DNA of 64,000 nt, from NCBI GenBank assembly GCA_033980235.1, contig CM067076.1, positions 29,674,968 to 29,738,967 on the forward strand, in the 5' to 3' direction. The notes beneath the pieces were generated by a model. That model saw only the letters and a program-made list of their open reading frames with translations. It did not search any database and was not told the DNA's origin. How positions within the stretch are numbered: the first letter of the stretch is position 1; every line of letters begins with the position of its first letter. This DNA is from Diadema setosum (lineage: Eukaryota > Echinodermata > Echinoidea > Diadematoida > Diadematidae). Shown in pieces: positions 1-11,900 of this stretch. The translations under genes and the position numbers were made by a program.

Positions 1-899
1 ACGAGACCACCGAGCTTTCGCCCGACAGCAAGTGTTGGTTCATTGTTCTCTACTATACTCTGCTATATGTCATTATCTGCTTAACTACAGCCTATGTTAC
101 TGATACTATCCTAAAATATACACCAATATAATCCCTACAAACATCTGCGCTTCTGTCGATTCTCCTGCACATTATTGTAATTACCCACTATGAATGTAAC
201 GTACTCTTAGATTGATTGAAACCCATTTTGTATTATGTAATACTATTTCATGACCTCTGACGTGCGGGCAGCCGTAAGGGATAATCACAGAGTGTACTAA
301 GAACACAATATGTATGCCAACTAAGGTTATTGTTAATACTTTACTTAGCGATCAGTGGGGATATCCTCTTCGATATACCACACGACGAAGTCGTTGTCGT
401 TGTTGGTTCTTTTTGTTTTTCAGGACGACCCTGCATACTCGCTTGCGGAGGGGTCTGGGTCGTTCGTTCTTTTGAACCCCCTGAAATCCCCCCCCCCCCC
501 CTGTTACGGGTCTGTTGGTGGGTATTATTACTTTTGTCTTCAATGTTTGAGATCTTTTGAAGTAATAGCTTAGTCTTGCAATTGATATCAACGCATGCAT
601 ATCTTCTTTTCACAATCTCACAATTCGTCAAAAATCATATTATTTATCATTTATATATAGCCTATTCTATCTGCTTCCACGTCAGATCAAATCTGTAACA
701 TCGGACCATTCTCAGTATTTTCAAATCTAGACTAACGTTTCAGCTCTATTGGCATTATAAAACACTCAAATGATTTCCGACGTGTTACTCGTCACTATTT
801 ATGTTCATCGGAATGCGAAGCTTTTGAACGCGTCTTTACACCATGATATAACAATCAGGATTTCAGCATATGGAGCAAACATATACTGCCCATGTATAC

Positions 900-1155
900 A
901 AAAACTATACAAAGGTGAGGATTAGGTCTTTTTTTTTTATTCTTTATGTCATTGATATGTCAAATCCTTCAAGCATCCTTTCTTTTTTATTATTTGCGGA
1001 TGACACTAATGTGTTTTTATCTGATTCTGATTCTGATCGACTAATTGATACTTTAAACAGTGAATTAAAGAAATTACTTTAGTAGATAAGAGCGAACATT
1101 GTGTCTATTAATCTGAAAAAAAAAAATAAATGCATGATGTTCAGAAATTCTCGGA
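900..1155 (+). pseudogene. Decayed non-LTR retrotransposon reverse-transcriptase fragment
   Basis: The + strand translates to a stretch with FFILYVIDM, then LLFADDTNVF, then LNSELKKLL. This is the order of the YADD-box region of non-LTR (LINE) reverse transcriptases, where F/Y-A-D-D carries two catalytic aspartates. Two stops follow at about 1081-1087. After them a further RT-like stretch (NLKKKNKCMMFRN) continues in another frame beside a poly-A run. It is therefore a frameshifted, truncated relic. The clade (CR1, L2 or Jockey-like) cannot be settled from this short piece. Confidence 0.75.
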
Positions 1156-1587
1156 GAATTTACCGAGTAATATAGGTTTTCCCGTCCATTTTCACACTTT
1201 TAAAATTCAATTTCAAAGATTTTTCAAAAATTCGTCCCGAGAAACTCACAGAATGCAAATCCTAACTTCGTTTTAGTCAACGCCAATGTAATTCGTTTTT
1301 CGTCAACCATTTTTAAAGACATCGCATTCGAAATCGTCGATTGTCATTGAAATTCGTCCCCGCCGCCAACCGACTGGAGAATGTAAGAGTCAAATTCGTC
1401 TTTGTTCGCACAATTTCATGAATTTTTTTCAAACAAATTTGTCGGATAGCATTGGTCTTTTAGTATGAGGATGAACTAATTCTAAGCCTGCATTACTTCA
1501 CTTTCTCCCAGTATTGGGATACGGTTTAAGAATAGTAATGTCTACTGATCAGTAGACATATTCTTAAACAGTTTGCTTGACAAAATT

Positions 1588-1590
1588 ATG

Positions 1591-1621
<31 letters not shown>

Positions 1622-1622
1622 A
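1588..1622. repeat. CA microsatellite
   Basis: An uninterrupted run of CA dinucleotides followed by ATACACAG. Simple sequence repeat in the intergenic region. Confidence 0.9.
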
Positions 1623-2078
1623 GAGGAGATTGAAAGATAAACGACAGTCAGAAAACATTAAAAACAGTAAAGACAATCTTTAATCATGACGCGACAACTT
1701 TTGGACTTGAGCTCTTTTACTTCCTGATTTTATGTTATTGCATGAAACAAACTTTATTCAAAATTATAAACGGCAAAAAATTAATGTCTTATTTTATATA
1801 CATTAAAATGGGTTTAAACTCTACACACATGTAAAATTGTCTGGAAATCGTGGATCACTGTTTCGTTTGTTTGACAGTACATATGTTTGTTTGTATGTGT
1901 GTGTAGAGCCACTATATTAAAAATAAATTGTTTTAATTATGCTGCGCTTTTCTTGAATTATTCCTTTTGAATTATGTCGCCAAAAGAAGAAATAAACCTT
2001 TTGCATTTTCTTTTCTTCTCATGCTAGTCAACAATAAACAATGGCACAAGACCTACATTTTACTTTTCAGATGTGCAA

Positions 2079-2545
2079 TTAAAGGAGACCTCCGGATAAT
2101 TTTCAGATTTTTACATTTGAACAACTATAGATTAGTAAAACTTTTTACAGAGTTTCAGAATTTGTGATAAGTAGGATGAAGAATAAGAATATTTTCAAAA
2201 TTTAGAACGAATTGCAATGAACAAGGATGATGACATGGCAGAGTCACCATAAGAATGCATGAGTTGGGGCTCAAGGAAGCAGAACAAAAGAAAAAGGCAT
2301 GCATAGATTATACACAGGTGAACTCGCAAGCAAGCAGTATTGTAATGGAATTACACTGCTACATTTCTGAAATATGTGAACCTCCTATGTCATCATCCTT
2401 GTTCAGTGTAATTTGTTTAAGGTTTTTCAAAGTATTGTTTCTCTGGTCAAGAACCACAATAAATTCCACAAATCTATACATTGAGTTGTCGATTTATGTA
2501 CTACATGATGTGAAATTATGAAAATCGTCTGGAATGTCCCTTTAA
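2079..2545. mobile_element. TTAA-flanked inverted-repeat element, family 1 copy 1
   Basis: The stretch starts TTAAAGGAGACCTCCGGA and ends in the approximate reverse complement (TGGAATGTCCCTTTAA), giving imperfect terminal inverted repeats of about 28 bp with TTAA at both edges. A second copy lies at 5956-6411, sharing the internal AAGGAAGCAGAAC and GGCATGCAT blocks. There is no transposase ORF, so it is a non-autonomous MITE-like element. TTAA target sites are typical of piggyBac and Kolobok superfamilies; which one applies here is inference. Confidence 0.75.
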
Positions 2546-2929
2546 GCCGTCAATCAGACTGAAATTGGTCTACGTCTTGGGGTGAGACAACAACAACAAC
2601 AACAAGCTAAACAGTAAGCTAAATAAGAGTAAAAAAGAAGCTAGCGGTCTTTGCTTTCCAAGACACCATTATCCCAGTGTACGGTGTACTAGTACACCCT
2701 ACCGGCCGCAGGTACGTCCTCTGGTACAGTAGCTGGTACACCGGGTGACGGTGTAAAGCACGTGTACAACGTAGGTCTACTACATAGAGCTCTATGTAAA
2801 TACAGCTCTATGGTCTACTACTACTATGCAGTAGTAGTGAAGCGCGAGCGAGCGTTCGTTACCGTGATCGCGATCGTGATCCGTGGTTGTGAAACAGACG
2901 CTACCACTGAAGTGGTAAACTTTTTCCTA

Positions 2930-2999
2930 ATGGCAGTACTTCTAGAAACAACGGCAGGAGATCTTGTCGTTGATCTATATCCTGAGGAGAGGCCGAGAT
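2930..2999 (+). CDS. PPIL4: PPIL4 coding exon 1
   Basis: Encodes residues 1-23 ([17 protein letters not shown] and EERPR), the first strands of the cyclophilin-like domain. It ends with one base of a codon before the donor GTAAGT at 3000. The frame is open upstream of this ATG, but family alignment places the start here. Confidence 0.95.
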
Positions 3000-5900
3000 G
3001 TAAGTATGACACCTCATTTATAGGAGATAGGGATAGATCTAGTGCTTTTGAAAATGTGGACAAGCGCCGAAATTACAAGATGCTAACACAATTATCTTCG
3101 AGCGGGACTGTACAAATCGTATGTGGGCAAGTCATGAACGCGAACGTGCTTCTTGTTGGGAATTGGGGCCCATTGCATAAAGTTACAATTATGATAACTT
3201 TGCCATCCAATGGTAACTACCATGGCGACAATACTTAACAGCCAATCAAAATCAAGAATTCCATGGAAGTTACCATTGGATGGCAAAGTTACATAGGTTC
3301 TAATTGTAACTTTAGTTTTAATATGCAACGGGCCCCAGGTCTGTGGACAGCTGTAGTATGTAGAGACTAGACCCTAGTCTGAGCTGAATATTATTAGACA
3401 GAAAAATCCATCTGTTCGGATTACTGTTTCACATTTTTAAATTGCTTCTAAGTATCTCGCAGAAATTAAAAGCTGAATCCTCACGTCGCGGTTGACCAAT
3501 CAATGCTATATACCAGCCCTTCAACGTTGGTAAAGTGTGTCCAATAATCTGGCTGGGGTGGTATTCTGAGGTCGTTAAGTCGTCTGTACTTTATAACTTC
3601 GTAATTAAGTCGAGATGTTAGTAGGCTGTTAGTTAGTAGGCGCATAAGAGTCTTTCCCGCCAAAATGCTTGTTGTCATAGTAGTTAATAAGCCCCCAATT
3701 CAGCTCACAGAATACCAATTCGGTAATTAAGTGCTAATTACACCTTGATTAAGCCCTCAGAATACGGCCCCTGAATATTCTCTTCCATCCTTACAAGTTT
3801 TGCTCCTGCCACATATGCTTTGAATGAATGTTATGAAAAGATTGCAAAATAGATGCCTCTTTTGTGCTTCTTCCAAATCTCAATCTCAGGTTGTCTCAAC
3901 TTCTTGAAGCTGTGCAAAGTCAAATACTTCAACTTCTGCCTTTTCCATTCTGTCCAGGTTTGTTTCAAGCTTCCCATCTTTTCTTTTTTGTTTAAAACAT
4001 CTCTTTTTTTTTCTACAAAATAAAAAGTCTAGAATAGATCCCCGGTATAAGGTTGAGGGAGGACTATCTACATGTAATTATTTTGTGAAATATTGTCATG
4101 AGACATGTTCTGAATGATAGGTATGCATACTTTTTTACGTAACATTTGTGAGGATGATCAACCAATCATTTATTTATTTACCTTTGTATTTATTTATTCA
4201 CTTTTGTATTTATTTATTTATTTATTTGTTTGTTTGTTTGTTTATTTCTAATCACAGGAGACCTTTAATGCTTAAGACGAACACTAGTGTGAGTGGCTTG
4301 TCAGTGTTACTTGATACATTTGTGAGACTTTTGTATCATATCATGGTCTCAAAGCTGATATTTTGTGGGAACCTCAATCTTACTTCAGATATTGTACATT
4401 TAGATTTTGTCACTTCTGATTTGGAGATTGGAATTACACTGTAACTCTTGTTTCATTTTATATGTTGTTTTTTTTTTCCAAAGCTGAGTGTAGGCATTGG
4501 ACATTTTGATAAGTTGATAACTCCAAGCACTGAGGGATAAAGAAGTTACAAACAACCCAATCATTGGAATGTTGATGGATACATAACCTTATGTTGCTTG
4601 AGGTTATCAATTCACATATTTATTTTTACTTTTCGTCTCTCAGAGAAATTTCATGGCACAAACTGGTGATCCAACAGGCACAGGAAAAGGAGGAAAATCA
4701 GTATTTGGGTGAGTGATCTGTCACCTTCTTATGTGGCTGATAATCCTGATCCATTAGCTGTAATCACTTGAAGTGAGAGGAATAGAAGAAATCCATAGGA
4801 AGAATACTACTGAATTTTAAATATGTGGGACGATAGAACACATGATTCTTAGAACCTACTCTGTGATTGAATTTTCCAGCAGAACTTGCTTGTTTAATCT
4901 AACATGGACAACTGCTCCACAAATACTCTCATATCTCATATTGTTCTTGCTGATGTCAACAAGGAGAATCCTGGTCTAGATCTTGACAAAGTTGTGTTTC
5001 TGTGTTTTTTTTTTTATTCTTTTCTGAGATGTGCATACAAGTAGAGTTTTATCAATTTGTTTTTGTTTTTTAGGAGACAGTCAAGTGAGATTTTACTCAC
5101 TATGTTTTCTTGTGCCCCTGTAAGTAGCTGCTACAGTGCAATTTTCTTTTGCGACTACATGTATTTGTAGTTTGTGCTGTACCCTTTAACTTGCTGTTCT
5201 CTTTCCACGTGTTCTCTGCCAGTATGTTAAAGGGTGATCAAGCCAGATACTTTGAGATGGAGACAAGTCCACGCATCAAGCACACCAAGAAGGGCGCCCT
5301 CTCTATGGTCAACAATGGGGACAACATGCATGGCTCGCAGGTAAACTATGGCGCATGCCTAGGAGATCTTGTAATGCCTATCGTTCATAGGCATTTTTAA
5401 TACTAAAGTATAACTTCTTTGAAATGTGATTTTGCGTTCACAGAGAAATGGTCCCGTTTTTGCATTACTATAAAAAAGAAACCAATACACACACAATACC
5501 TGAGTTATTGTTTTAAAAAAAAAGAAAAGGAAAAAAAAAAAAGGAAAATAAGTTGAAAATGGGGTATCTTATCCTCCCTTTTAGTACTACCTAAAGTGTG
5601 CAATGAAAGTGTAGGAAAATTTAGGTGATTTGAGAAGAAGTTCAAAGCATGCCATTCTTATGCCAAAACATACATCAAAATGGTCCCTCCCCCCCCCCCC
5701 CCCAAAAAAAAAAAAAATACACACAAAAAAAATATGGTGAAAATTTTGGGAGAGCTTGCAAAGCAGAGTGACCAGTATGATAAAAATGGGATATTGTTTT
5801 GTACAGATTGATATACAGTGTATGATCATGCAGTATCAGATCATGTTGACTGGCTCAAATATTACAGTATCCCTTTCTGTGCCAGCGACTTTGAACAGTG

Positions 5901-8900
5901 TGTACAATGCTATGGGGTTTTCTGTGCTGATAGGCACTTGCGAGTGTACAGTGAGTTAAAGGAGACCTCCAGATGATTGTCGGACTTATACATAGAAACA
6001 AATATAAAATGTTTACACTGTGTACAGAGTTTCAAAATTTGTAGTGATAAGGATGAGGAATAGGAGTGTTTTCAACATCTATAACAAATCACAGTGAACA
6101 AGGATGATGACATGGCAGCCTTACAACAAGAATGCAAAAGTAGGGGCTCAAGGAAGCAGAACGAAAGAAGAAGGCATGCATGAATTCTACACAGGTGAAC
6201 TTGTTAAACGCGTGGTATCGTAATGGAATTACATTAGTACATTTCTGAAATATGCGAGGCTCCTATGTCATATCTTTGTTCAGTGTAATTTGTTTGGGTT
6301 TTTCAGAGTATTGATTTCTCTGCTCAAGGACCACAAATCTATACATGGAGCTGTTGATTTATGTACTACAGGATGTGAAATTATGAAAATTGTCTGGAAT
6401 GCCCCTTTCAAGAAAATACTGTATACGCCGTTATTTTTGTGAGGGTTTAATTTTTGCGAATTTTGCAAATTTAACAACACGCGAAATTGTCTCCATGCGC
6501 TTTGTTAATAGAGCATTAACGCAAGCATCGATGTCGACTCGCGAAAACAACATCTCGCGAAAATGTCTATGACCTCGTCATTCGCGAAAATATCTGTACG
6601 CGAAAATAACGGCGTATACAGTAGATGGAAATGGCACATGCAGAACACATTGCTACGTCTCAATGTTACGCTCCTTGCCATGTATCTATCCCTCTTGTGC
6701 AGTTTTTCTTCACCCTCCGGGAAGACTTGGATTACCTGGATGGCCAGCACACCGTGTTTGGAGAGCTCACCGAAGGCTTTGATGTCCTGGACAAGATCAA
6801 TGAGACCTTCTGCGATAAGCAGAATCGGCCTTACCAGGATATCAGGTGAGTATAACTATTGATACTACAGAGAGAAGTGGAATTCCGGGCCTGTTGGAAG
6901 TTTGGCTGCTATGAACTTAAAGTAAAATCTTACAAACACTGCAGTGAAAATTTGATCAAGATCTGATAAAGATTAAGAAAATTATGAAATTGTGAAGTTG
7001 AGCTAATTTTCACAAAAGACTCCTTGAACAGTCAAAACAAATATCCAAATGAGTGAATTGATGATGTTATTGCCTCACAACTTGCCATATAGTTTGGACA
7101 ATAAAGATCTTTAAATTTCAATTTTTTGTTATTGTTCAATCTCAGTTATGCCCCAGTCTCAAATCCTAATATATCTAATCAATCATTATAGTGAACCAAT
7201 TTAGCCAGAATAATGTAATATTTTATACTTGATACAGCAGAAAAATAGATTGTAAGTTGTTTGTACACGATCAACAAGAAATTGTGAGGTGATGACATCA
7301 TCAGCCCACTCATTTGCATATTCATATCTAACTGTGCAAGAACTGTATGTCAAGAATAAGAAACCATAACAATTTCATAACTTCCCAATACTTATCCGAG
7401 TCTTATAAATTTTTCACTGTTGTGCTTGTAAGATTTTACTTTTTCTTTTTGGATTAACTTTAAACTGGTCTGGTATTCCTCTGTAATGCTGAATGCTGCT
7501 AAGGTTGACCTGCTGAGGAGGGTGTATACACACCAAAATATTCCTTTTGGAAGTGTTTGGACTAGTGCATTGGAACATGTCTTGTTTTATTGTAAAGGGC
7601 TTTGTAGGGTTTTAATTTTGTCATCAATGTTTGATGTGTTGTTGTCACTTTAAACTTACGTTTCTCTGCCTGTACATGGTTACATTTTTTGCACCTTATT
7701 AATAATGGTTTTGAGGGGAATGCATATTACAAGCTCTGCTTTTTAGCTTCTCGTAAGTTTTCAACAATTTCAGCATTATTTATTGCATATCATGCATCTA
7801 TATCTTTGTCAAGTCATTGTGTTTATGTTAAATTTAGACTTGAGTTAAAGACCTAATAAAATGGTTTAGGCATTTTTTTCTTAATGATGTAATAATATTA
7901 AATGTTAAATTCTAAGTAATTCTGTGGCCGTGCGGGGTTTTTTACTGTTCTGAATTTTGTTCTATATTTGTTAACATAATGGATGCAATTTCCTCGGTTT
8001 TGGAAAACTTTCTATACTTTCGTCGCATGCGGCGCACTATCACTGCTAAATTGTGATGACGTCAAAGAACGGAGTCGTCGATATCGATTGTCCGACCAGC
8101 CTAGCCATAGTCAGCGAGCTAGCAAGGATATACTAGCGCAGCGCAGCAACACCACCGGCGCCGGCGGCTAGCGCTGGCGGCTAGCGCTGGTGGGGGAGCG
8201 AGCAAGCGAGCGCATAGCTAGCGCTGCGCTGCACTATTGTCATTGGCTAAGCCTTTGGACAAAAGAATATTCAATGAATTGTATCGGATTCAATACTGCC
8301 AATAATACAGATTACAACTGTGGTACGTTTTAATATCAATTATTTTCACTGTAAGACCATGAAGACTGTGGCGAAAAAAGGATACTTCGCACTCGGACAA
8401 CGCTAAGCTTACATAGATTTGTAGGCAAACTCGTGAAATAGGCCCCACCACTGCGTCGCTATTTTTGTACTAATACTATGGCGACTCGCCTGTTTATACT
8501 CGTGAATTCAGCCCCACCGTGTGGTGTTCATCGGTAGATAAGCACGGCGCTGGGGCTTCCTTCCACAGTATAATATTCGTGAATGCGGCGAAAAGGACTT
8601 CCTAATATGTCCCTCGACTAATTTAACGGCCAATTTAACCATAAATACGACTCTACCTAACCCTAAACCCTAACCCTAGGACCTACCCTTGCTTGCTATA
8701 AACGCACGGGTGCCCGCGCACTGCCGTTGGCGTGGGACCTATTTCACGATAGCCCAACCACTGTGTGTCTGTACTAATACTACGGCGACTCGCCTGTTTA
8801 TAGGCCTAGGCCTACTCATGAATTCAGCCCCACCGTGGCGTTCATCGGTAGATAAGCACGGCGGTGGGGCTTACTTCCACAGTATGATTTGTATCATAAA

Positions 8901-11851
8901 ACAAAAACTACTCGACCAAAACTGACGATTTCTTAATCTTGGTATGGTTTCTCTTAGAAAATGGCGCATCTAAATGACTGATAACAATAATTGCAGAAAC
9001 TGACCTTGGGAAACTGGTTAGGCCTAGCCGCCTTTTTTTTTTTTTTAGCCACGACCCACCCTGTAACATACTCTAACCCCCCTAATGCATAGAGTGTAGC
9101 CTCTGTACTACTACCAAAGATTCTGCTACTATTACTACTTACTAGTCTACCAGACCTAGTGGTACTAGTACTACTACTGGTAGTGGTACTAGTACTACTA
9201 CTGGTAGTAGTACTAACATTAGTAGACTACTACTACTAGTAGACTACTACTAACGTTAGATCTACGTGTTAGTTTAACTTGCTAGCGCCGGCCGGGACGC
9301 TCCCGCTTGCGGTGGCTGGAGTAGCCGCTCACTTTGTGAGCGAGCTGGGTCTGTTCTTCTACGACTTAGTAGACAAACAGTTACAACTTACAGTGTCAAT
9401 CATGTAGAATACAGTATATCCTTTCTAATGTTAAACTATGGGGGCATACCACACATACCGCTCTGTATTTCCCAGGTGATCGTTTCCGTGAGGTCTTATA
9501 TTCTCGGACTTGGTGCCATGTTCATTCGCTCTTGCACTGGCTGTGGGAGGTGCAGCTGGTTCATTATGCTCGAGGTACCAGGTATTTGTGCAAGCTAACT
9601 TAGTGATACCTACGTGGTACTAATGCGTACGTGTCGACAGTCAGTGGGTCGATCGGGAGCGCACATCCCGGGCCCGGGCACCGGGCCTGGCCGGGCTAGC
9701 TAACGTGTACGCGCGTGTACCAAGCTAGTAATCTAAGTGCTAGTGGGTGAGTGCTGAGCGGCGTCTGCTAACTGAGCACAACTCCGTGCTTATACGTCAT
9801 CAATCGGTTCAGGGGTGTTGGTCACGTGACTATCTTTTTCGCAAAAGCTGCAACGGGGTCCTCCAAAAATGTGATATTTGGGGGAGTTTCTAGAAGCGAT
9901 AAAAACCGGAACGACACTGAAAACATATTTACATTGATAATCATGACATATATTTTACATTTCTTTTGCATATTAAAACATTTTGCAAGCATTTTATTAG
10001 GTCTTTAAAAAAAAAGTATATATATGTGTACATATATACTGTATATAATATACATATATTGTTTTTTTATGCTTTGTTTTGTATACTGATGCTCCATGTT
10101 GAATATAAAAATAAATTAGACGAAATGATATGAAATTTTGTTGATAGAATCAACCATACCATTATTCTGGATGACCCGTTCGATGACCCCGAAGGCCTCG
10201 AGATACCCGACAGATCACCAGAGCCAACGAAGCAGCAGCTTGAGGTATGGCTGACGCTCTTTCCTGCCAGTGCTCAGATTGATCAATCAATCTAATTTGT
10301 AGATGATAGCCTGTCTTGTCAGACTTCTATGTGTGGTGGCAGGCTAAATTTCACCTCTCTGTTTTGTTTGTTGTTGTTGTTATTGTTTTTTAAGGAGATA
10401 CCCAAGATGTGCAGGTGAACCAAATGTTTTTGTGTAAGAATTAAATGGTATGCAAATTTTCACTCCATTATCAATATCACACGAAAAAAAAAAGAAGTTA
10501 TGATGTGTTGTATGCTAGAAAGTTTTTTTTAAGCATATAAAATTATTTTGTGAATAAAACATTTTCCCTACTTACCCATATCTGTGTTTGTATGATATAT
10601 CTTACACAGTTTTCAGTAAGTATAGTATCTTGCTTTCATTAAGCTCTTTCATGTGACAAAGAATTTGATATGAATTTGCAAATTATTCAAAACTCCAGCC
10701 AGATTCAGTCTATGTGTGGTGTCATCACCAAACCTACACTGAAGGTTGAAATGGAGTGACAACCACTAAATATTTTGCCCCGTTTCCATGGAGATTGTTT
10801 GGTTGTTTTGTTTTTCTTCTGTCTTTTCCTCCAGAGCAGGAGGATTGGAGCCGACGAGGATTTGCAGGAGGATGAGGAAAAGACGCAGGAAGAGTTAGAA
10901 GAGATGGAGAAGAAGAAAGAAGCCAAAGCCAACGCACAGATTCTTGAGATGGTACAGATTCAAACACCATTGTAGATATGATTACTTTAAAGGCGCATAG
11001 TCCCGGTGGGTTAGAGGGCGCTGTTGGATGAAACTGCCGATCACCATTAGCATTGATGCAAAGATTGCCGAAGTTGAGCTGTCATCAAGAGTAAAGCGCG
11101 TAGGTGTTGCTAGGTAACATTGCCTTAGTTGTCTTCTCTGCGCATCACACAGTCTGTAGTGATGCCAGGAAGCGTGCTTATGTGCTTCTTAGTATGACAT
11201 CACAAATGAAGTTTGCTGAAGCTGCCATCTCCCTCAGCCGAATCATGGGCTGAACTATGACTACAGTGGATCGGACTTCTTCGGACTCGGAGGAAATGGG
11301 CCAAAGCGTAAGCGCTAAAGAAGAGTCTATAGCGTAGGTCTCTATAGGAAACTTGCGCCATACACTCGCGTACGCATTTGACTAAACCATCGGTACCATG
11401 TGCCTTTAAGACCAGAAGCATTCGCAGCATGAAACTTTTGCGACTTGGAGCTGTCAGCCTTTTTTAGTGCGGCATGGAACTTCCACAAATTGGCAACCAT
11501 GAAACAATTAAAAGTACCAGTATTTTGCTTACTGAGTGTTTGGGGGCTTTTATTATTCTTTATTATTTTATTGTTATTGACAGAGGTTATTTGTGTTGAT
11601 GCCAGTTACATAAATTTATGATACATTTGGAAGGGCATCATATTTAAACACACACTATGTCTAGATGTTGCACAGTCTGCAAGTCAACTTACTTGTATGG
11701 TGTACAGCATTGTACTGGCACTCAATGCCTTGTGTAGACAAACAATTTTCATGTGCACTTTGCTTTCTCAAATCTTGCTTCATGCATGCAAAGTTTTCTG
11801 ATTTTACAGTGAAGTTGTACTATTGATATTGATGGGGGCTGTGATGATGAC

Positions 11852-11900
<49 letters not shown>

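Larger units (their letters stand above)
1..2929. other. Intergenic region upstream of PPIL4
   Basis: No gene with recognisable coding sequence is seen. The stretch contains a poly-C run near 490-501, a decayed reverse-transcriptase fragment (about 900-1155), a CA microsatellite (about 1590-1618) and a TTAA-flanked inverted-repeat element (2079-2545). The last 300 bases carry short direct and inverted repeats, a CACGTG box at 2759-2764 and CpG-containing sequence. They are the likely promoter and 5' UTR of PPIL4, but no TATA box or transcription start can be named. Confidence 0.6.
7920..9830. other. CpG- and GC-richer block inside PPIL4 intron 5
   Basis: This block stands out from the AT-rich intron. 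It has many CpG, GCTAGC and CCCGGGCCCGGG-type words, a short interstitial telomere-like run, a duplicated module and an ACT/AGT palindromic microsatellite. No ORF above about 80 codons and no recognisable protein is seen. It may be an inserted non-autonomous element or an internal regulatory region; terminal repeats could not be identified. Confidence 0.4.

Noticed and set aside
2762..2929. Upstream in-frame extension of PPIL4 to an earlier start
   Set aside because: The frame is open, but the extension reads through simple TACTACTA sequence. The family N-terminus is MAVLLETT at 2930.
8656..8680. Former telomere or chromosome-end fusion
   Set aside because: Only about three imperfect units inside an intron; too short.
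10987..11430. 76-codon - strand ORF and the matching + strand ORF at 54031-54282
   Set aside because: Both are inside family 2 elements; the shared peptide comes from the shared repeat, with no domain.
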